Shown piece by piece: positions 35,589-46,744 of a stretch of DNA of 64,000 bases. A model generated the notes under the pieces. It was not told the origin of the DNA. It saw nothing but the letters and a program-made list of their open reading frames with translations, and ran no database searches. Made by a program: the position numbers and the translations under genes. Within the stretch, counting starts at the first letter, position 1; each line of letters starts with the position of its first letter. Source of the stretch: Notamacropus eugenii (Eukaryota > Chordata > Mammalia > Diprotodontia > Macropodidae); the NCBI RefSeq assembly GCF_028372415.1, contig NC_092878.1:4925501-4989500 (forward strand). Direction: 5' to 3'.

Positions 35589-35625
35589 CAGAGACAGAGA
35601 CAGAGACAGAGACAGAGACAGAGAG
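35431..35625. repeat. compound microsatellite (GA)n-(GACAGA)n
   Basis: A-rich purine lead-in 35,431-35,512, pure GA to about 35,570, then nine or so GAGACA/GACAGA hexamers to 35,624. The plus strand is almost all purine for 195 bp. Confidence 0.96.
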
Positions 35626-36114
35626 CGTGAGTGAAGTGCCTTTTTGGATTCTTTACCAGTGGTGCACTGTTGGGTTCCCCTTCTATACCAACTTCCCCCT
35701 TTCAGGAGTAGCTTAGCAGTGGGTGGAGATATTTGTAGAGTCCCCTCACCTATCACCAATATTTTATAGCCCAAGTGGAAGTAGTTATTATTTCTTTACT
35801 TGGAAGCCTTTATCTTCCCCCCCCCCATTCATATGTCATAAAAGAGAAAGACAGATGCTCCACCAGTATGTTGGTTGGTGAGGTAGAAAATGGATTGATA
35901 GATACAAGAGAGTTGGGCAGATGGAGGAAGTTGACACAGGAGCCAAAGGAAGAGAGTGTAGATGTCTGGTCAATGAAGCCACCACCAGAGGCCAGTATTT
36001 CATCCAAGCCATCCTAGTATATTGAGAAGTGTCTTTCACTTGGATTTCTCTCAAATGGATGACCTTCCAGAGTTAGACCTAAGTGTAGTTCTGCCACAAA
36101 AAAGGGTTCTTTTA

Positions 36115-36480
36115 GCCACGGGGATTTGATATAATGCTTTAGAGTTTGCAAAGTGCTTTGCATACTTTAGTCAAGTGCTGTCTCCTTCACTCAAATGTAT
36201 ACTCCTCAAGAGTAGTCTTGCCTCTTTGTATTCTCAGTGCTTAGCCCAGTACTTGGCATACTGTAGGGACTTAATAAATGGTCCTTGACTTGACTCCAAC
36301 CTCACAATAACCCCAAGAGGTAAGTATTACAGGCTTTATTATTCCCATTTTGCAGAAATAGAAAGTGAGGAGCAAGGTAGATAAGAGACTTGCCTATGGT
36401 CAAACAACCATTGAATGTTGGAGCTGGAATTTATCCTCAAGTTTCTTCTGGATCCAGAGCCCACACTATGTCCACTCCAC
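36115..36480 (-). mobile_element. CORE-SINE, antisense, split
   Basis: 36,115-36,171 'agagtttgcaaagtgctttg' and 36,298-36,480 'cctcacaataaccccaagag', 'agacttgcctatggtcaaac'. An L2-like 3' end sits between. Confidence 0.65.
36172..36297 (+). mobile_element. L2 LINE 3' end inside a SINE
   Basis: 'gtatactcctcaagagtagt', 'ctcagtgcttagcccagtac', 'gggacttaataaatggtcct'. Its neighbours look like the two halves of one SINE. Confidence 0.65.
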
Positions 36481-36789
36481 TGTGATGCATCAGCTAATGG
36501 ATTGATGATCCATCTAACTGGCTAATATTAGAGAACAAAATGGAGAGGGGAAGGATAAAGGGAGTGCCCAGAACTACAGAACACCTTGCTCCAAAGGGAG
36601 CTTAACTACCATAGGATAAAGGAGGCCATTTAAAAACGTTTCTTCTAGAAGCTCAGCAAGTGTGAAGAGGTTGTGCATCTGACCCACCACTCAGTCTAGA
36701 TCTAGACATTTCAGATTCTAAGCTATCACCAGGAATTTCAGAAGAGAAAAATAATGTTGATAACTGGAGAGAAAGGTTTAGGAGAGATC

Positions 36790-36960
36790 TCATTGGGAGA
36801 TGGCCCCTGAGCTAAACTTTGAAAGAAGCTAGAGATTCTGTGAGAGAGTTGAGGAGGGAGTGCATTCCAGTCTGGGGGCAGAGGTGGGGAACTGTTTGTG
36901 CAAAGACATTGGGGAGAGGGACCTATGTCAGGACAGGTTCATTTGGTGCCCATTTTGGCA
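36790..36960 (+). mobile_element. L2/L3-like relic
   Basis: 'cccctgagctaaactttgaa', 'gggagtgcattccagtctgg', 'ttgtgcaaagacattgggga'. The ancient 'agcattccaggcagaggg' type of repeat. Confidence 0.5.
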
Positions 36961-37084
36961 ACTGTCCAAAAGGCACAGGAATACAAGTTGAACTTTTGAG
37001 GGATTTCTTCTCAGCAATTTTCTAAGCTTGTGCATTAATTATCTATCAATTAATCATGAGGGACGTGGCAATGAGTAGGGGCAG

Positions 37085-37290
37085 TAAAAGTTAGAGGCAT
37101 CATGGAAAAAGGATTGGATTTGGCATTGGAATACAACTATGCTTCCTCCTACTTGTGTGACACAGGGCAATATCACTCAACCACTCTGTGCCTTAGTCTC
37201 CCCATTTGTAAAATGGGGTTAGTGATATGCCTATTGGTGGCTTCACAAGGTTGTTACCAACATCAAACAATATGAAAATGCTACGTTAAC
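37085..37290 (+). mobile_element. MIR-like SINE
   Basis: 'cttgtgtgacacagggcaat', 'tagtctccccatttgtaaaa', 'ggtggcttcacaaggttgtt'. Confidence 0.75.
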
Positions 37291-37689
37291 CATAATGATG
37301 CCTCTGGGAGGACGCAGAAGTTAGTTGATTGATTACAGTTTCTGGGTCCTTTCCATACAGCTGGATCATTTACAAAACACATTCTGGCCCAAGAGATCAT
37401 TACCAAGAGAGGCAGCTGTGGGGTGGGTCTCTGCTGTAGTCTCATCTGATGTCAGCGCTGAACAAACAAGGTCAGCTGAGGGGTTTGCCCGGGTTTAGCT
37501 AATAGGTGTTGACCTCCCAGAAGCCTTTTGTTTTGTTTTTGCCAAAGGGAAGAAATGCCAGTGAGAACCAAAATGTGGCTTGGTCTTAGTCATGGCTAAC
37601 TGATTGTGCCTGGCAATGGTGCCTCCAGTCATTCTGGAAAACACCCTTCCTTTCCTGCTACTTTCTGGGAAAGCATAAGGCTCCAGGAT

Positions 37690-37795
37690 CACAGGATCAC
37701 AGAATATTAGCACATGAAGGAATCTTGGGGATTACCATGTTCAACCCCCTCATGTTACAGAGATGGAAACTAAGGCCCAGGTCTCTTTTCCACTT
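37690..37795 (-). mobile_element. THER1-like SINE, truncated
   Basis: 'aggatcacagaatattagca', 'tgttcaaccccctcatgtta', 'agatggaaactaaggcccag'. Confidence 0.65.
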
Positions 37796-39990
37796 TGTAG
37801 AACTTACATCATTGCAATATTGGCCAATAGCGTTTATGAATACAAATCATTTCTCAACTCTCTTTCTAAGGCTGTTCAAACAACTCTTTGAAGTACAGGG
37901 AAAGGATCATCGGAAATCTCAAAGAAGAGCTAGGAAAAGCCATCAGTTATTAAAAGTCACCTTTATTGCAGAGGTGGGAGACTAGGAATGTGTAATATTT
38001 TATATATTGTCTGACATGGTATTTATTAATGGTTGAAGTGGATGCTTGTGAGACAGTACTTCTTTTCTCTCACCAAGACTTTTACTGTAAGGCATGAGGT
38101 GTACTTCCCTACTAAAAACATTTAGTTGTGCCTCTTTATAGTTGTAGAGGGAATTTAAGTAGAGAGTTCCAGTTACCCTGGTAGTTTCCTTGGGAGAAAG
38201 AAATGGGTCTTATTGGATTGGTAGCTGCCTAGGACATGGCTGATTTTTTAATGGAAGTGGTACATAACTGCTTGAGAAGTCTCATTGAATTTTGTGAAAC
38301 CTCTACTTTAGGCTATAAATGCATTTTACACTATTATGTGAATATATTTATTTGAAGGTTGTCCCATTACATTCTCCCTCTTGTCCTTTCTTCTCTATAA
38401 AGGTTCTCAACTTCTTTCTTTATAAAGGATCTTATCTTTCTCAAAAACTTCAAGTACAGGGTAAAGGATTTAGAAACCAGTTACCAAGTCTCCTGCCCTG
38501 AGGACCTGGGATGCCTTTAGATTCAGGCATCTCACACAGGGTAGCAATTCCATTATTCTCCTTTGCTAGACCTTACCTTGTATTTTGTCTCCAACTACAT
38601 GTAAAGCCCACAGTTTCCCTTTTCTGTCTTACAGATTTAGGGAAATAGGTCTATCTAGAACTCCCTCTCTCTATATCCATCTCCCCATATTTCTGCAGAT
38701 CAGCTAGGTTGGGTTGTTTAAATTAGTTGGAACTGCTTCTTAAAAAAAATCTTGAGAAGGAAAGGAGGATGGTGTCAGGTTTTCTTGGTCCATGTGCCAG
38801 GGAGAAACCCATAATCTCTGCTGTGTTCTTTCTCCCATCAAAAAAAGGTAGCCCCTGCAAATTATACTAGATACATATGTAATGTTTATGTAATGCACTC
38901 TAGAAATGCATATGTAATGCACTCTAGAATGTGACATACTAACTTGAGTCTTGGGCATTGAACCAGTGGATATAGGGTAACAGTCTTACTCATTACCCCC
39001 TGGAGCTACATTAGTCAGGCGCTAGCCAGGAAGTCGGGCTCCAATTTGCTGCCACTTTTAAATGCTATGTCCCTTTGTCCTCTGTCTAGCAGAAACTGTT
39101 TCCAGGAACACTGGCTTCCAGCCTAAGTTCTGGGCCCAGGCTTGACTAAAGGTGATTGAGGCTGTTTCTTGCCCTAAGGGGATAGGCATGAAAGATTCAA
39201 GATCACAGGACCTTTCAGGTGAAGTAGCAAGCATGAAGTAGCAACTCTCCGGGGTTTGCTTTGTCTTTTCTGACTAGGAAGGAGTCTCTTGCAGGTTGAA
39301 GTAAGAGTCTGGCAACAGTTTGCATTTTCTAATGGTGTGCCCACATCAGGTTTCTTGTTCATCAGCATCTTGGCCTAGATTGTCTCTGTAGAGGACAATT
39401 AAGCAGCTGTGACTGATGGATGGCAACCAAATGGATTCTGGTTTCTGGATTCTCCTGTACTCTGAGTCTCCTATTCACAAGGAAGTTTCACTAGGTCCCC
39501 TATGGACAGCACGTGGTTGCAATGCCTCATCTGTGAAGGGCTATTTTGTAGTCTAGTCAACTATCCAGTCCCTCAACTACCCACTCGTGAGTGCTTCTCC
39601 AGTAATTTATGATCTTGAATTTTCCAGGGACATCAAGGTATTTTAGCCCAGCTCTGTCCTCAGCTAAGGTCTCTGACAGTGACCTGAAGCATCCTTCCTC
39701 TGCTTGGTCCTTTTTTAAAATTTTCAGAGCCATCGTTGGGAGACCTTTTTCAACTGACCTTGGTCAGGTACCTTACTGGTCACGGGTGTCAGATCTTCTG
39801 CCTTCAGAACTCTAAACCCAAGACGGGAAAGTTCTCGATATGATCGTAGGTATGTGTGAGAGGTACCACATGCTGCCAAAGCCTGGGGACTCTGGCCTCA
39901 GTTTCCCTAGAATGTGCATCTTGCTTGTTTTAAGTTGTATAATTATTACCTTTCGATTTTGCTCCATAAAAAGTAATAATAAGCTTTCCA
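37796..39990. other. intergenic, no gene
   Basis: 2.2 kb without recognised genes or named repeats. 38,887-38,934 is a small tandem duplication. ORFs of 60-88 residues have no domains. Confidence 0.45.
38887..38934. repeat. 24-bp tandem duplication
   Basis: TATGTAATGCACTCTAGAA occurs at 38,887 and 38,911, the first 19 bases of each 24-bp unit being identical. Confidence 0.85.
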
Positions 39991-39994
39991 ATAA

Positions 39995-40145
39995 ATAAAT
40001 AGCAGGTGATAAGGCCAGCCTTGGAATCAGATTGACTTGGGCAGAAGCCTTCTTCTGACAACTGGTAGCTGTATGATCCTTGGCAGCTTATTTACCTTTC
40101 TCAGGTCATATTTTGCAGGTGAAGGGCCTGTCGGCACTGGTTGAA
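39995..40145 (+). mobile_element. MIR-like SINE
   Basis: 'gccagccttggaatcagatt', 'agctgtatgatccttggcag'. Confidence 0.6.
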
Positions 40146-40189
40146 GTACTTTCCTCAGTGGGATCTCCTTATGCTGATGAAACATCAGC

Positions 40190-40625
40190 CCGGACCAAAA
40201 AAACCTAGTTTTAATACCACAGTCAATTTCTCTTTAATTCCATCCCCATTGGACCCTTATACATAAAAAAGAAAAACACTTCAGCAAAATCAAGCAACAC
40301 AGAGTTTATGCCTAACAGTGTATTCTGAATTCTAGATCCATAATCTCCCCTTCACTATTTCTAATAGAATAATAAGGCTCTATTGCATTCATATACCATA
40401 ATTTGTTTAGCCATTCCCCAATTGATGGATGCTCCCTTAGTTTCCATTTCTTTTCTACTGCCAAAAAAAAAAAACCTGCTATAAATATTTTTTGTACATA
40501 TGGGTCTTTTTCCTCTTTGTCTGAGCTCTTTGGAAGTATAGATCTAGTAGTGATACTGCTGGGGCAGAGAGTATACATAGTTTAGTAACTTTGGGGGCAT
40601 AGTAGGAGTTGTATTTTGGAAGGGA
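40190..40625 (-). mobile_element. L1 LINE 3' part, antisense
   Basis: 'ccataatttgtttagccatt', 'ccccaattgatggatgctcc', 'ataaatattttttgtacata', 'gatctagtagtgatactgct': the end of marsupial L1 ORF2 in reverse. Confidence 0.7.
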
Positions 40626-40769
40626 ACCCATAGAGCTAGAAAATGGAGAGGAAAAGACTGCTGGATAGTCATGTTTCAAATGAATTCTATCTACTTAAAT
40701 AGCATGTGACAGTTTATCCTTAGTGAAGCTTTCAATAAAAATTTTTGAACCTCTACAAGGGGAAAAAAT

Positions 40770-40975
40770 GGTGCAAAAATAGTAGCATTAGCACTCTACC
40801 TGAAGTAAGAAGATCTGAGTTCAAATACTGTCTTTTCCTCTTTCTAGCTTTTGTGACTGTAAGCCTTAATGACAATACCTCTGGACCTCAGTTTCCTCAT
40901 ATGGAAAAATGAGGGAACTGATGGTTTCTAGATGGTCTAAATGGTCTCTTTCAGCTCTAAGGATTTTTTTTATTC
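40770..40975 (+). mobile_element. THER1/MIR-like SINE
   Basis: 'gaagatctgagttcaaatac', 'ggacctcagtttcctcatat', 'ggtctctttcagctctaagg'. Confidence 0.75.
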
Positions 40976-41334
40976 TACGAAACATAATAATGTGTGTTAA
41001 TGTGTTTTGAAATCTTAAAGAGCTTTTTAAAAGTGAGTTTTGGTATGATTGCTTGGAGTGAAAAAATTGTCTTAAATTGGGCCAGTATACACTTCCCTCC
41101 ACTTTTAAACTTAGGAAAATATTTGTAGAAGAGTAAGAAAAGTGCTTTGTTTTAAATGCAAGCTAAGTTAACACTGACCATTTTATTCTCATCAATTCCT
41201 TGAGTTACTAAGTTGTTGCAAAAGATGGTAACACAGAGCCAGAAGCCAACCATGTTGAAAATCCACAAATCACCATTCTTTAGGATGTACCTTTGAATAG
41301 GGCTTACCATTGGGCGTGAGTCATCATAGATGAC

Positions 41335-41510
41335 AGATCTGGAGAATGAAGGGATCTTGGAGGTGATCTAGTCCAACTCCTTCATTTTCCAGAGAAGGAA
41401 ATTAAGGGCCAAGAGAAATTATATGACTTGTCCAAAGTCACCAAGTAGCAAGTGGAAGTGGCAGGAATTGAACCCAGGTCCTATGTCTTCAGTTCTAAAC
41501 TAAAGAATGT
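41335..41510 (-). mobile_element. THER1-like SINE
   Basis: 'tcttggaggtgatctagtcc', 'agagaaggaaattaagggcc', 'acttgtccaaagtcaccaag', 'attgaacccaggtcctatgt'. Confidence 0.8.
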
Positions 41511-43025
41511 GTTTAGCTTTAGCCAATCACTTGGATCTGGATATGTATAAATGAGTAACACAGAGGTTGCCCTCCAAATAACCCCCACTCCACCTGGGTT
41601 CAACAAAACTACTAGACCCATATAATTTGATAAAGTCTGGTGGGTGAGTGTGTTTTGTGTTTCTTTTTGTTATCGTTGTTAAAGAATATGGATTCATTTA
41701 GGTTGGAACTCTTGGGAAATTAAACACCAGGTCCTTTTAACAAGCTAAGCCAGTTGTTTAAGGGACCATTTTTAAGTAAGTAGTAAATTTTTCATTGACT
41801 ATTCACTGACTAAAGAGATTCAGCAACTTTATAAGATGGCTGCTAGTTCTTATTTACTCTGTCTAGGGAGTAAGCACGTTGATAATCCTTTAGCAATTCT
41901 AATAGGCCTGGAAAGAACCACTTTTTAGGGCTCAGACCCACTGGGGTACCGAAGCATTGGAGTGGTCACATCACTTGCACTGGAAGACACATTTTTTGCA
42001 AGTCAAAAATACTGGGCATGCCAAAAACATCGTGCTGCACAGTACCCAATAAAAGAACACTGTTATTCTTACAAGGAAAGGTTTGACAAGACAGGAAACA
42101 GGCCGGGTCAGAGAAGTTTACTTAATACTGAACCTCATTTAACCATCCTGAAGCCAAAATACAATGACAGTTTTAAAAAAATAAGCAAACAGTTGGTGCA
42201 CCAAACAAAACCCCAGGATGCGATGTCCCTACCAGAGCTGATTATTGGATATCTAGCAAACACAGGAAGTGGATAACCCCAAAGGACCTTCACAAGAAAT
42301 ACCTCGGGTTCTTCTATGTCCACTTTTGTCCTCAGTATTTCACTGAGCAAATGAGCACTGAAAGCCTTTTCATTTATGGGTAAGAGCTTGAACAAAAGGA
42401 ACTGGTTTACTATGAATGGTTTAACAAGCTGCAAAGTTAACTCCATTAAAATGCAATCATTAACAACACTGCATTCCACAAAGCAAAGGAGAGAAAATGA
42501 AAGATAGGAAAAACCAAGCTGTTCATTACAATTTTCCATTTTTTGTTGAAACCCAGCAGGAGGGCAAAGTTGCTGGCCACTCTCCATCCTTCCAAATGCC
42601 AGGAGGGATTATGCAAACGCTGCAACCACCCAAATCTTATTTAAAGTTATAATCATTGTTCTCTTTTAATGACTTTTGCCTGCTTTCACTCAATTCTTTC
42701 TGCATCTTGCCTTCTGCCAACTTGGGCCCCATTGGGAGTCATCAATTACTAATCGTGGATGAACCATTTCTGAGGCCGGCCCGGCCCCTTGAACCAAAAA
42801 AGTAAACTTCAAGTGACATCTAGTGGATATCTTGAGATTTTTGGAGACACCTGACCCCAATCTAAACAACATGTACTTTTAAAAATAGCAATATGGAGGA
42901 AGCCCAGCGAGGTTTTTGCTCAGTGCCTGTTCCGACTGAAAGGCAAACTTTCAAGATAAGAGAAATTTTGTTCTCTAAAAGAAAAAAAAATCCCTTTACT
43001 CAAGACATTGCTAATTAACCGTTAA
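41511..43025. other. unique intergenic block
   Basis: 1.5 kb with no repeat motif. It carries overlapping frames of 104 residues (+, 41,962-42,276) and 150 residues (-, 42,135-42,587) without any recognisable domain. Best regarded as unique non-coding DNA and a candidate for conservation testing. Confidence 0.45.
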
Positions 43026-43029
43026 GATG

Positions 43030-43258
43030 AGTTGCTATCCAGTCATTTTTCAGTCATGTCTGACTCTAAGCGACCCCATTTGAGATTTTCTTGGCAAAGA
43101 TACTAGTGTGGTTTGCCATTTCCTTCTCCAATTCATTTTACAGACAAGGAAACTGAGGCAAACAGGGTTAAGTGACTTGCCCAGGGTCACTCAACTAGCA
43201 GATGTCTGAGACCATATCCATCTCTATCCACTGCACCACTTAACTGCTCCTCAAGGTG
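43030..43258 (-). mobile_element. MAR1-like SINE, antisense
   Basis: 'tttttcagtcatgtctgact', 'cttggcaaagatactagtgt', 'gtgacttgcccagggtcact', 'accacttaactgctcct'. Confidence 0.88.
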
Positions 43259-43584
43259 AGTAAGGTCTAGTAAGTGGGCACAGAAAAAGCCACTCTCTAT
43301 TCCAATCTACGTAGTGATTCAAACAATGGTACTTATCTTGGACTAAACAATTGTGTATGAAGTGTCATTGCCTCTTGACAGAAGATGAAAGAGGCAATTT
43401 AGATCACAAAATCTTCTTTGGATTGATTCAACAACCATGTATTAAGTACCTCCTACTTATATGTATGTGTGTATGCCTATGTTTTAGTAATAATTAAGAT
43501 AATTATAAGATAATTAAGAGAAGGTCTCTGCCCACAAATGATTAGCTGTCATGATAAATTGGTGACTACTTTTTTGTTATAATA

Positions 43585-43705
43585 CTATATCCTTAGAGAG
43601 GCAGCTTGATTCAGTGATTAAAGATCCAGCTTGAGAATCAGGATGATGGGTTCAAGCCTGGTTCTGATACATGAAGGCTGTGACACTCCCCAACCACCTA
43701 CCCAT
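43585..43705 (+). mobile_element. SINE fragment
   Basis: 'gagaggcagcttgattcagt', 'aatcaggatgatgggttcaa'; 3' half absent. Confidence 0.6.
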
Positions 43706-43889
43706 GCCTCTCTCATTGCCCCCAAGGCAACCCTCTAAAATTATAAGCTGGAAAAGTTGCTGATCTCCATCAGAAGAGAGAGTTTCCTTACAAGGGGAAC
43801 TCAGCTCCTTACAATAGTGGATTTACAGATCTAGGTTCCCTTGCCAAAAAAAACAAAAACCAGAAACCAAAAACCCCACCATGTTTATC

Positions 43890-44140
43890 GAGAGATAGCT
43901 TGGTGTTGTGGATGAATACCATTCTTACAGTAAGCGGTAGGCTCAGATTCTGCTTCTGGCACGTTTGACTATGAGTAAATTATGTGCTGACTTAGAGCCT
44001 CAGTTTCCTCCTTTGGTAAATGGGTGATAATACTCATCGCACTTACCTCATAGGGTTGTTATGAGCCTCAAATGAGGTTATGTATTTGTTCTGTAAACTT
44101 CAAAGTGCTCTATAAATATTGGTTGTTGTTACTATACTGA
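43890..44140 (+). mobile_element. MIR-like SINE
   Basis: 'gagcctcagtttcctccttt', 'ttacctcatagggttgttat', 'caaagtgctctataaatatt'. Confidence 0.75.
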
Positions 44141-44269
44141 TATTTTCTCTCTAAAATGAGGTAAGGGAAATTACATGACTATCAATATCCTGGTCCACTG
44201 CCATCTTGAGTGACTTATTAAACATGGAAGTTCTTGCTCGTCTCTAGTCAGGTAGTCCATAAACGTTTA

Positions 44270-44485
44270 GGGGAAAGGGGGAAGGGGATAAGTATTTCTA
44301 TAGCCCCTACTATGTGGCAGGCACTGCACTAAAGGCTTTGCAAATGTCTCATCTGATCCCCACCACAACTCTGCGAGGTAGATGTTCTGATTATTTTTAT
44401 TTTACAGTTGAAGACCAGTTAATGACTTGCTCAGGTCTTCCTGATTCCAGGTCCAGCTCTCTGTCCACAGAACCACTGTGGTAAG
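44270..44485 (-). mobile_element. CORE-SINE, antisense, with L2-like lead
   Basis: 'ctactatgtggcaggcactg' then 'tctgatccccaccacaactc', 'ttatttttattttacagttg' and 'caggtcttcctgattccagg'. Confidence 0.65.
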
Positions 44486-44554
44486 TGCCTAGTAAGTGTC
44501 AAGCACAAGGGTTACAGATATGAAAAAGCTTCCCCTAGGAGCTCTCAATCTAAT

Positions 44555-44818
44555 GGAGTTAAGTCGTTTTTCAATCATGCTGGACTCTCCATGACCCCAT
44601 TTGGGGTTTTCTTGGTTTCCTTCTGCAGCTTGTTTTACAGATGAGGAAACTGAGGTAAACAAGGTTGAGGGACTTGCTCAGGGTCACACAGCTGCTAAGT
44701 GTCTGAGGCTCAATTTGAACTCATAAAGATAAGTGTTTCTAGTTCCAGGCCCAGGGCTCTCTCCACTGAGCCACCAAGGACCGTACTCTACTACACCATC
44801 TAGCTGCCCCTCAATCTA
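44555..44818 (-). mobile_element. MAR1-like SINE, antisense
   Basis: 'tcaatcatgctggactctcc', 'ttttacagatgaggaaactg', 'ttgctcagggtcacacagct', 'caccatctagctgcccctc'. Confidence 0.9.
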
Positions 44819-44969
44819 ATAGAGTAAGACACAGAAAAGGAAGCTGAAATGGGATGAGGAAGGGGAAGCAGAAGAGAAGGGAAGGTACCTGGTGAGATGT
44901 GATGGAGAAGTACAGATGAGTACAGCTAGGCAAGAAATGAAATGAATTGCCTAGCTAGAACATCTCTTT

Positions 44970-45165
44970 CTGCAGAAAGGCAGCTGGTCCAGATGGAAAG
45001 TGAACTGAATTTTGAATCAGAAGACCTGGGTTTGAGCCCCTGTTTAGACCCTTGCCGACCATGTGATTACAGACAAGTCCCCTAATTTCACTGAGTCTTG
45101 ATTTCCTGATAAATAAAATGGAAACATCATGCACTACCGACCTCCTGGAGTGGCTGCAAAGAAAG
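44970..45165 (+). mobile_element. THER1/MIR-like SINE
   Basis: 'aggcagctggtccagatgga', 'gaagacctgggtttgagccc', 'gagtcttgatttcctgataa'. Confidence 0.7.
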
Positions 45166-45425
45166 CACTTTGTTTTTTAAAACTGATTTTAATTTTTATT
45201 CTGAATTTAACAAATGCCAAATAGGACATTTGAATATACCTAGTAAATATAGAGAGGATTGTACATGAAATTACTGGTGTCTCATGCAGTTTGCTTTTCT
45301 TTTTCAGAATACTGTAACATAATAATATGTATAAAATGTGATATGATGATATGATATGACATAACATATCATGTAACATAGTCATGTATACATAAGTATA
45401 ATTAATATAACTTTCAAGGTTATCT
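45166..45425 (-). repeat. unnamed ATTAC/TATG-rich repeat, copy B
   Basis: Reverse complement of copy A: 'tttgttttttaaaactgatt', 'ctgaatttaacaaatgccaa', 'gcagtttgcttttctttttc', then GATATGATATGACATAACAT-type sequence. Confidence 0.7.
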
Positions 45426-45439
45426 TGCTTATATAGCTT

Positions 45440-46140
45440 TTTTTTTCCACTACAGAAAAGAAAAAATACTTCAATGACTCCTTTTTCTTTTCTTTCTTTT
45501 CTTTTTCTGTTTTACTCCTATAGCCTGATCTCCTCTAGAGTGGAAGAAGAAAAATGAAGCCCTTGTAATAAATATACATAGACAAGCACAATAAATTCCT
45601 GTGCAGGCTAAGTCCAAAAATGTATGTCTTATTCTCCATCTTAACTTCATCATCACTCTACCAAGAGGTGGGTGGGATGCTTCATCACTGGTTCTATGGA
45701 ATTGTGGTTGGTCATTGTATTAATTAAACTCAGATTTTTCAAAGTGGTTTTTCTTTTTAATGTTGCTGTTGTCTATAAGTTGTTTTCCTGTTTTTTCTTA
45801 TTTCACTACGCACAGTTTCATATCGGTGATACAATGTTTCTCTGCAACCATTTTTTTCACCATTTATTTTTTATTATTTCTTACATTGTAATAGTATTTC
45901 ATTAAGTCACATACAATAATTTGTTTAGCTCTTTCCCCAGTTGAGGGGTACTCCCTTCATTTCCAGTTCTTTGAGACTACAAAGAGAAGTGCTTTAAATA
46001 TTTTTTGTACAAAAGAGTCCTTTCCTCTTTCTTTTGCGTACCTCTTTGAGGTATTGGCCTGATAGTTGTATAGCTGGGTCAAAGAGTGTGCATAGTATAG
46101 TGACTTCTTGAGTACAATCCCAAATTTCCAAGGAAAGCAC
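45440..46140 (-). mobile_element. L1 LINE 3' part, antisense
   Basis: 'ccaaaaatgtatgtcttatt', 'attgtggttggtcattgtat', 'ttgtttagctctttccccag', 'gtatagctgggtcaaagagt'. Degraded. Confidence 0.7.
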
Positions 46141-46179
46141 TTTCTAAAAAAAATAAAATGAACAAAAAATTAAGCGTTC

Positions 46180-46385
46180 CATAAACCTGAACTAAGTGGA
46201 AAGAGATTGCTGGGCTTATAGTAAGGAAGACCTCGGTTCAGATCCTGCCTCAGACACTTAGCTATGTAGCCGTGAATGCCGCTTAAACTCTGTCACCCTC
46301 AGTTTCCTCATCTATAAAATGGGGATTATAGTATCAAATGAGTAATATACATAAAATACTATGCTAGTTATTATTACTATTTAAT
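46180..46385 (+). mobile_element. THER1/MIR-like SINE
   Basis: 'aaggaagacctcggttcaga', 'ctcagtttcctcatctataa'. Confidence 0.75.
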
Positions 46386-46744
46386 AATTCTTATTTTAAA
46401 TTTCATAATTCAACATTCTTAAAAATGAATCATTTGGAGTGATAGTTGGAACCTGTGTCAGTGAAAGAGGCAATTTACAAAAGCAATTAAAGGTTATTTA
46501 TATTTAAAGTTTTCTTTCTTTTCAGATTTTCAGTTTAAAATTTAATCAACCTTATCTCAGCTAAAGTTTACCTATTACAGTTGCAGTTACTTTTTAAAAT
46601 ATTCCTCCAGGTTTGCGGCTAAATTGAGAGCTCAACAGCCATGTAATCATAAGCCTAATGAAGTAAAGGATGAGAAAGAAACACAAAGAATTGGTGAAAG
46701 AGGTAATGCTCTTTTCTTCCCTGCCCTAACCAATGGCAAACGAC

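Noticed and set aside
35415-35774. 119-residue Leu/Ser-rich minus-strand ORF
   Set aside because: Translation of the compound GA/GACAGA microsatellite.
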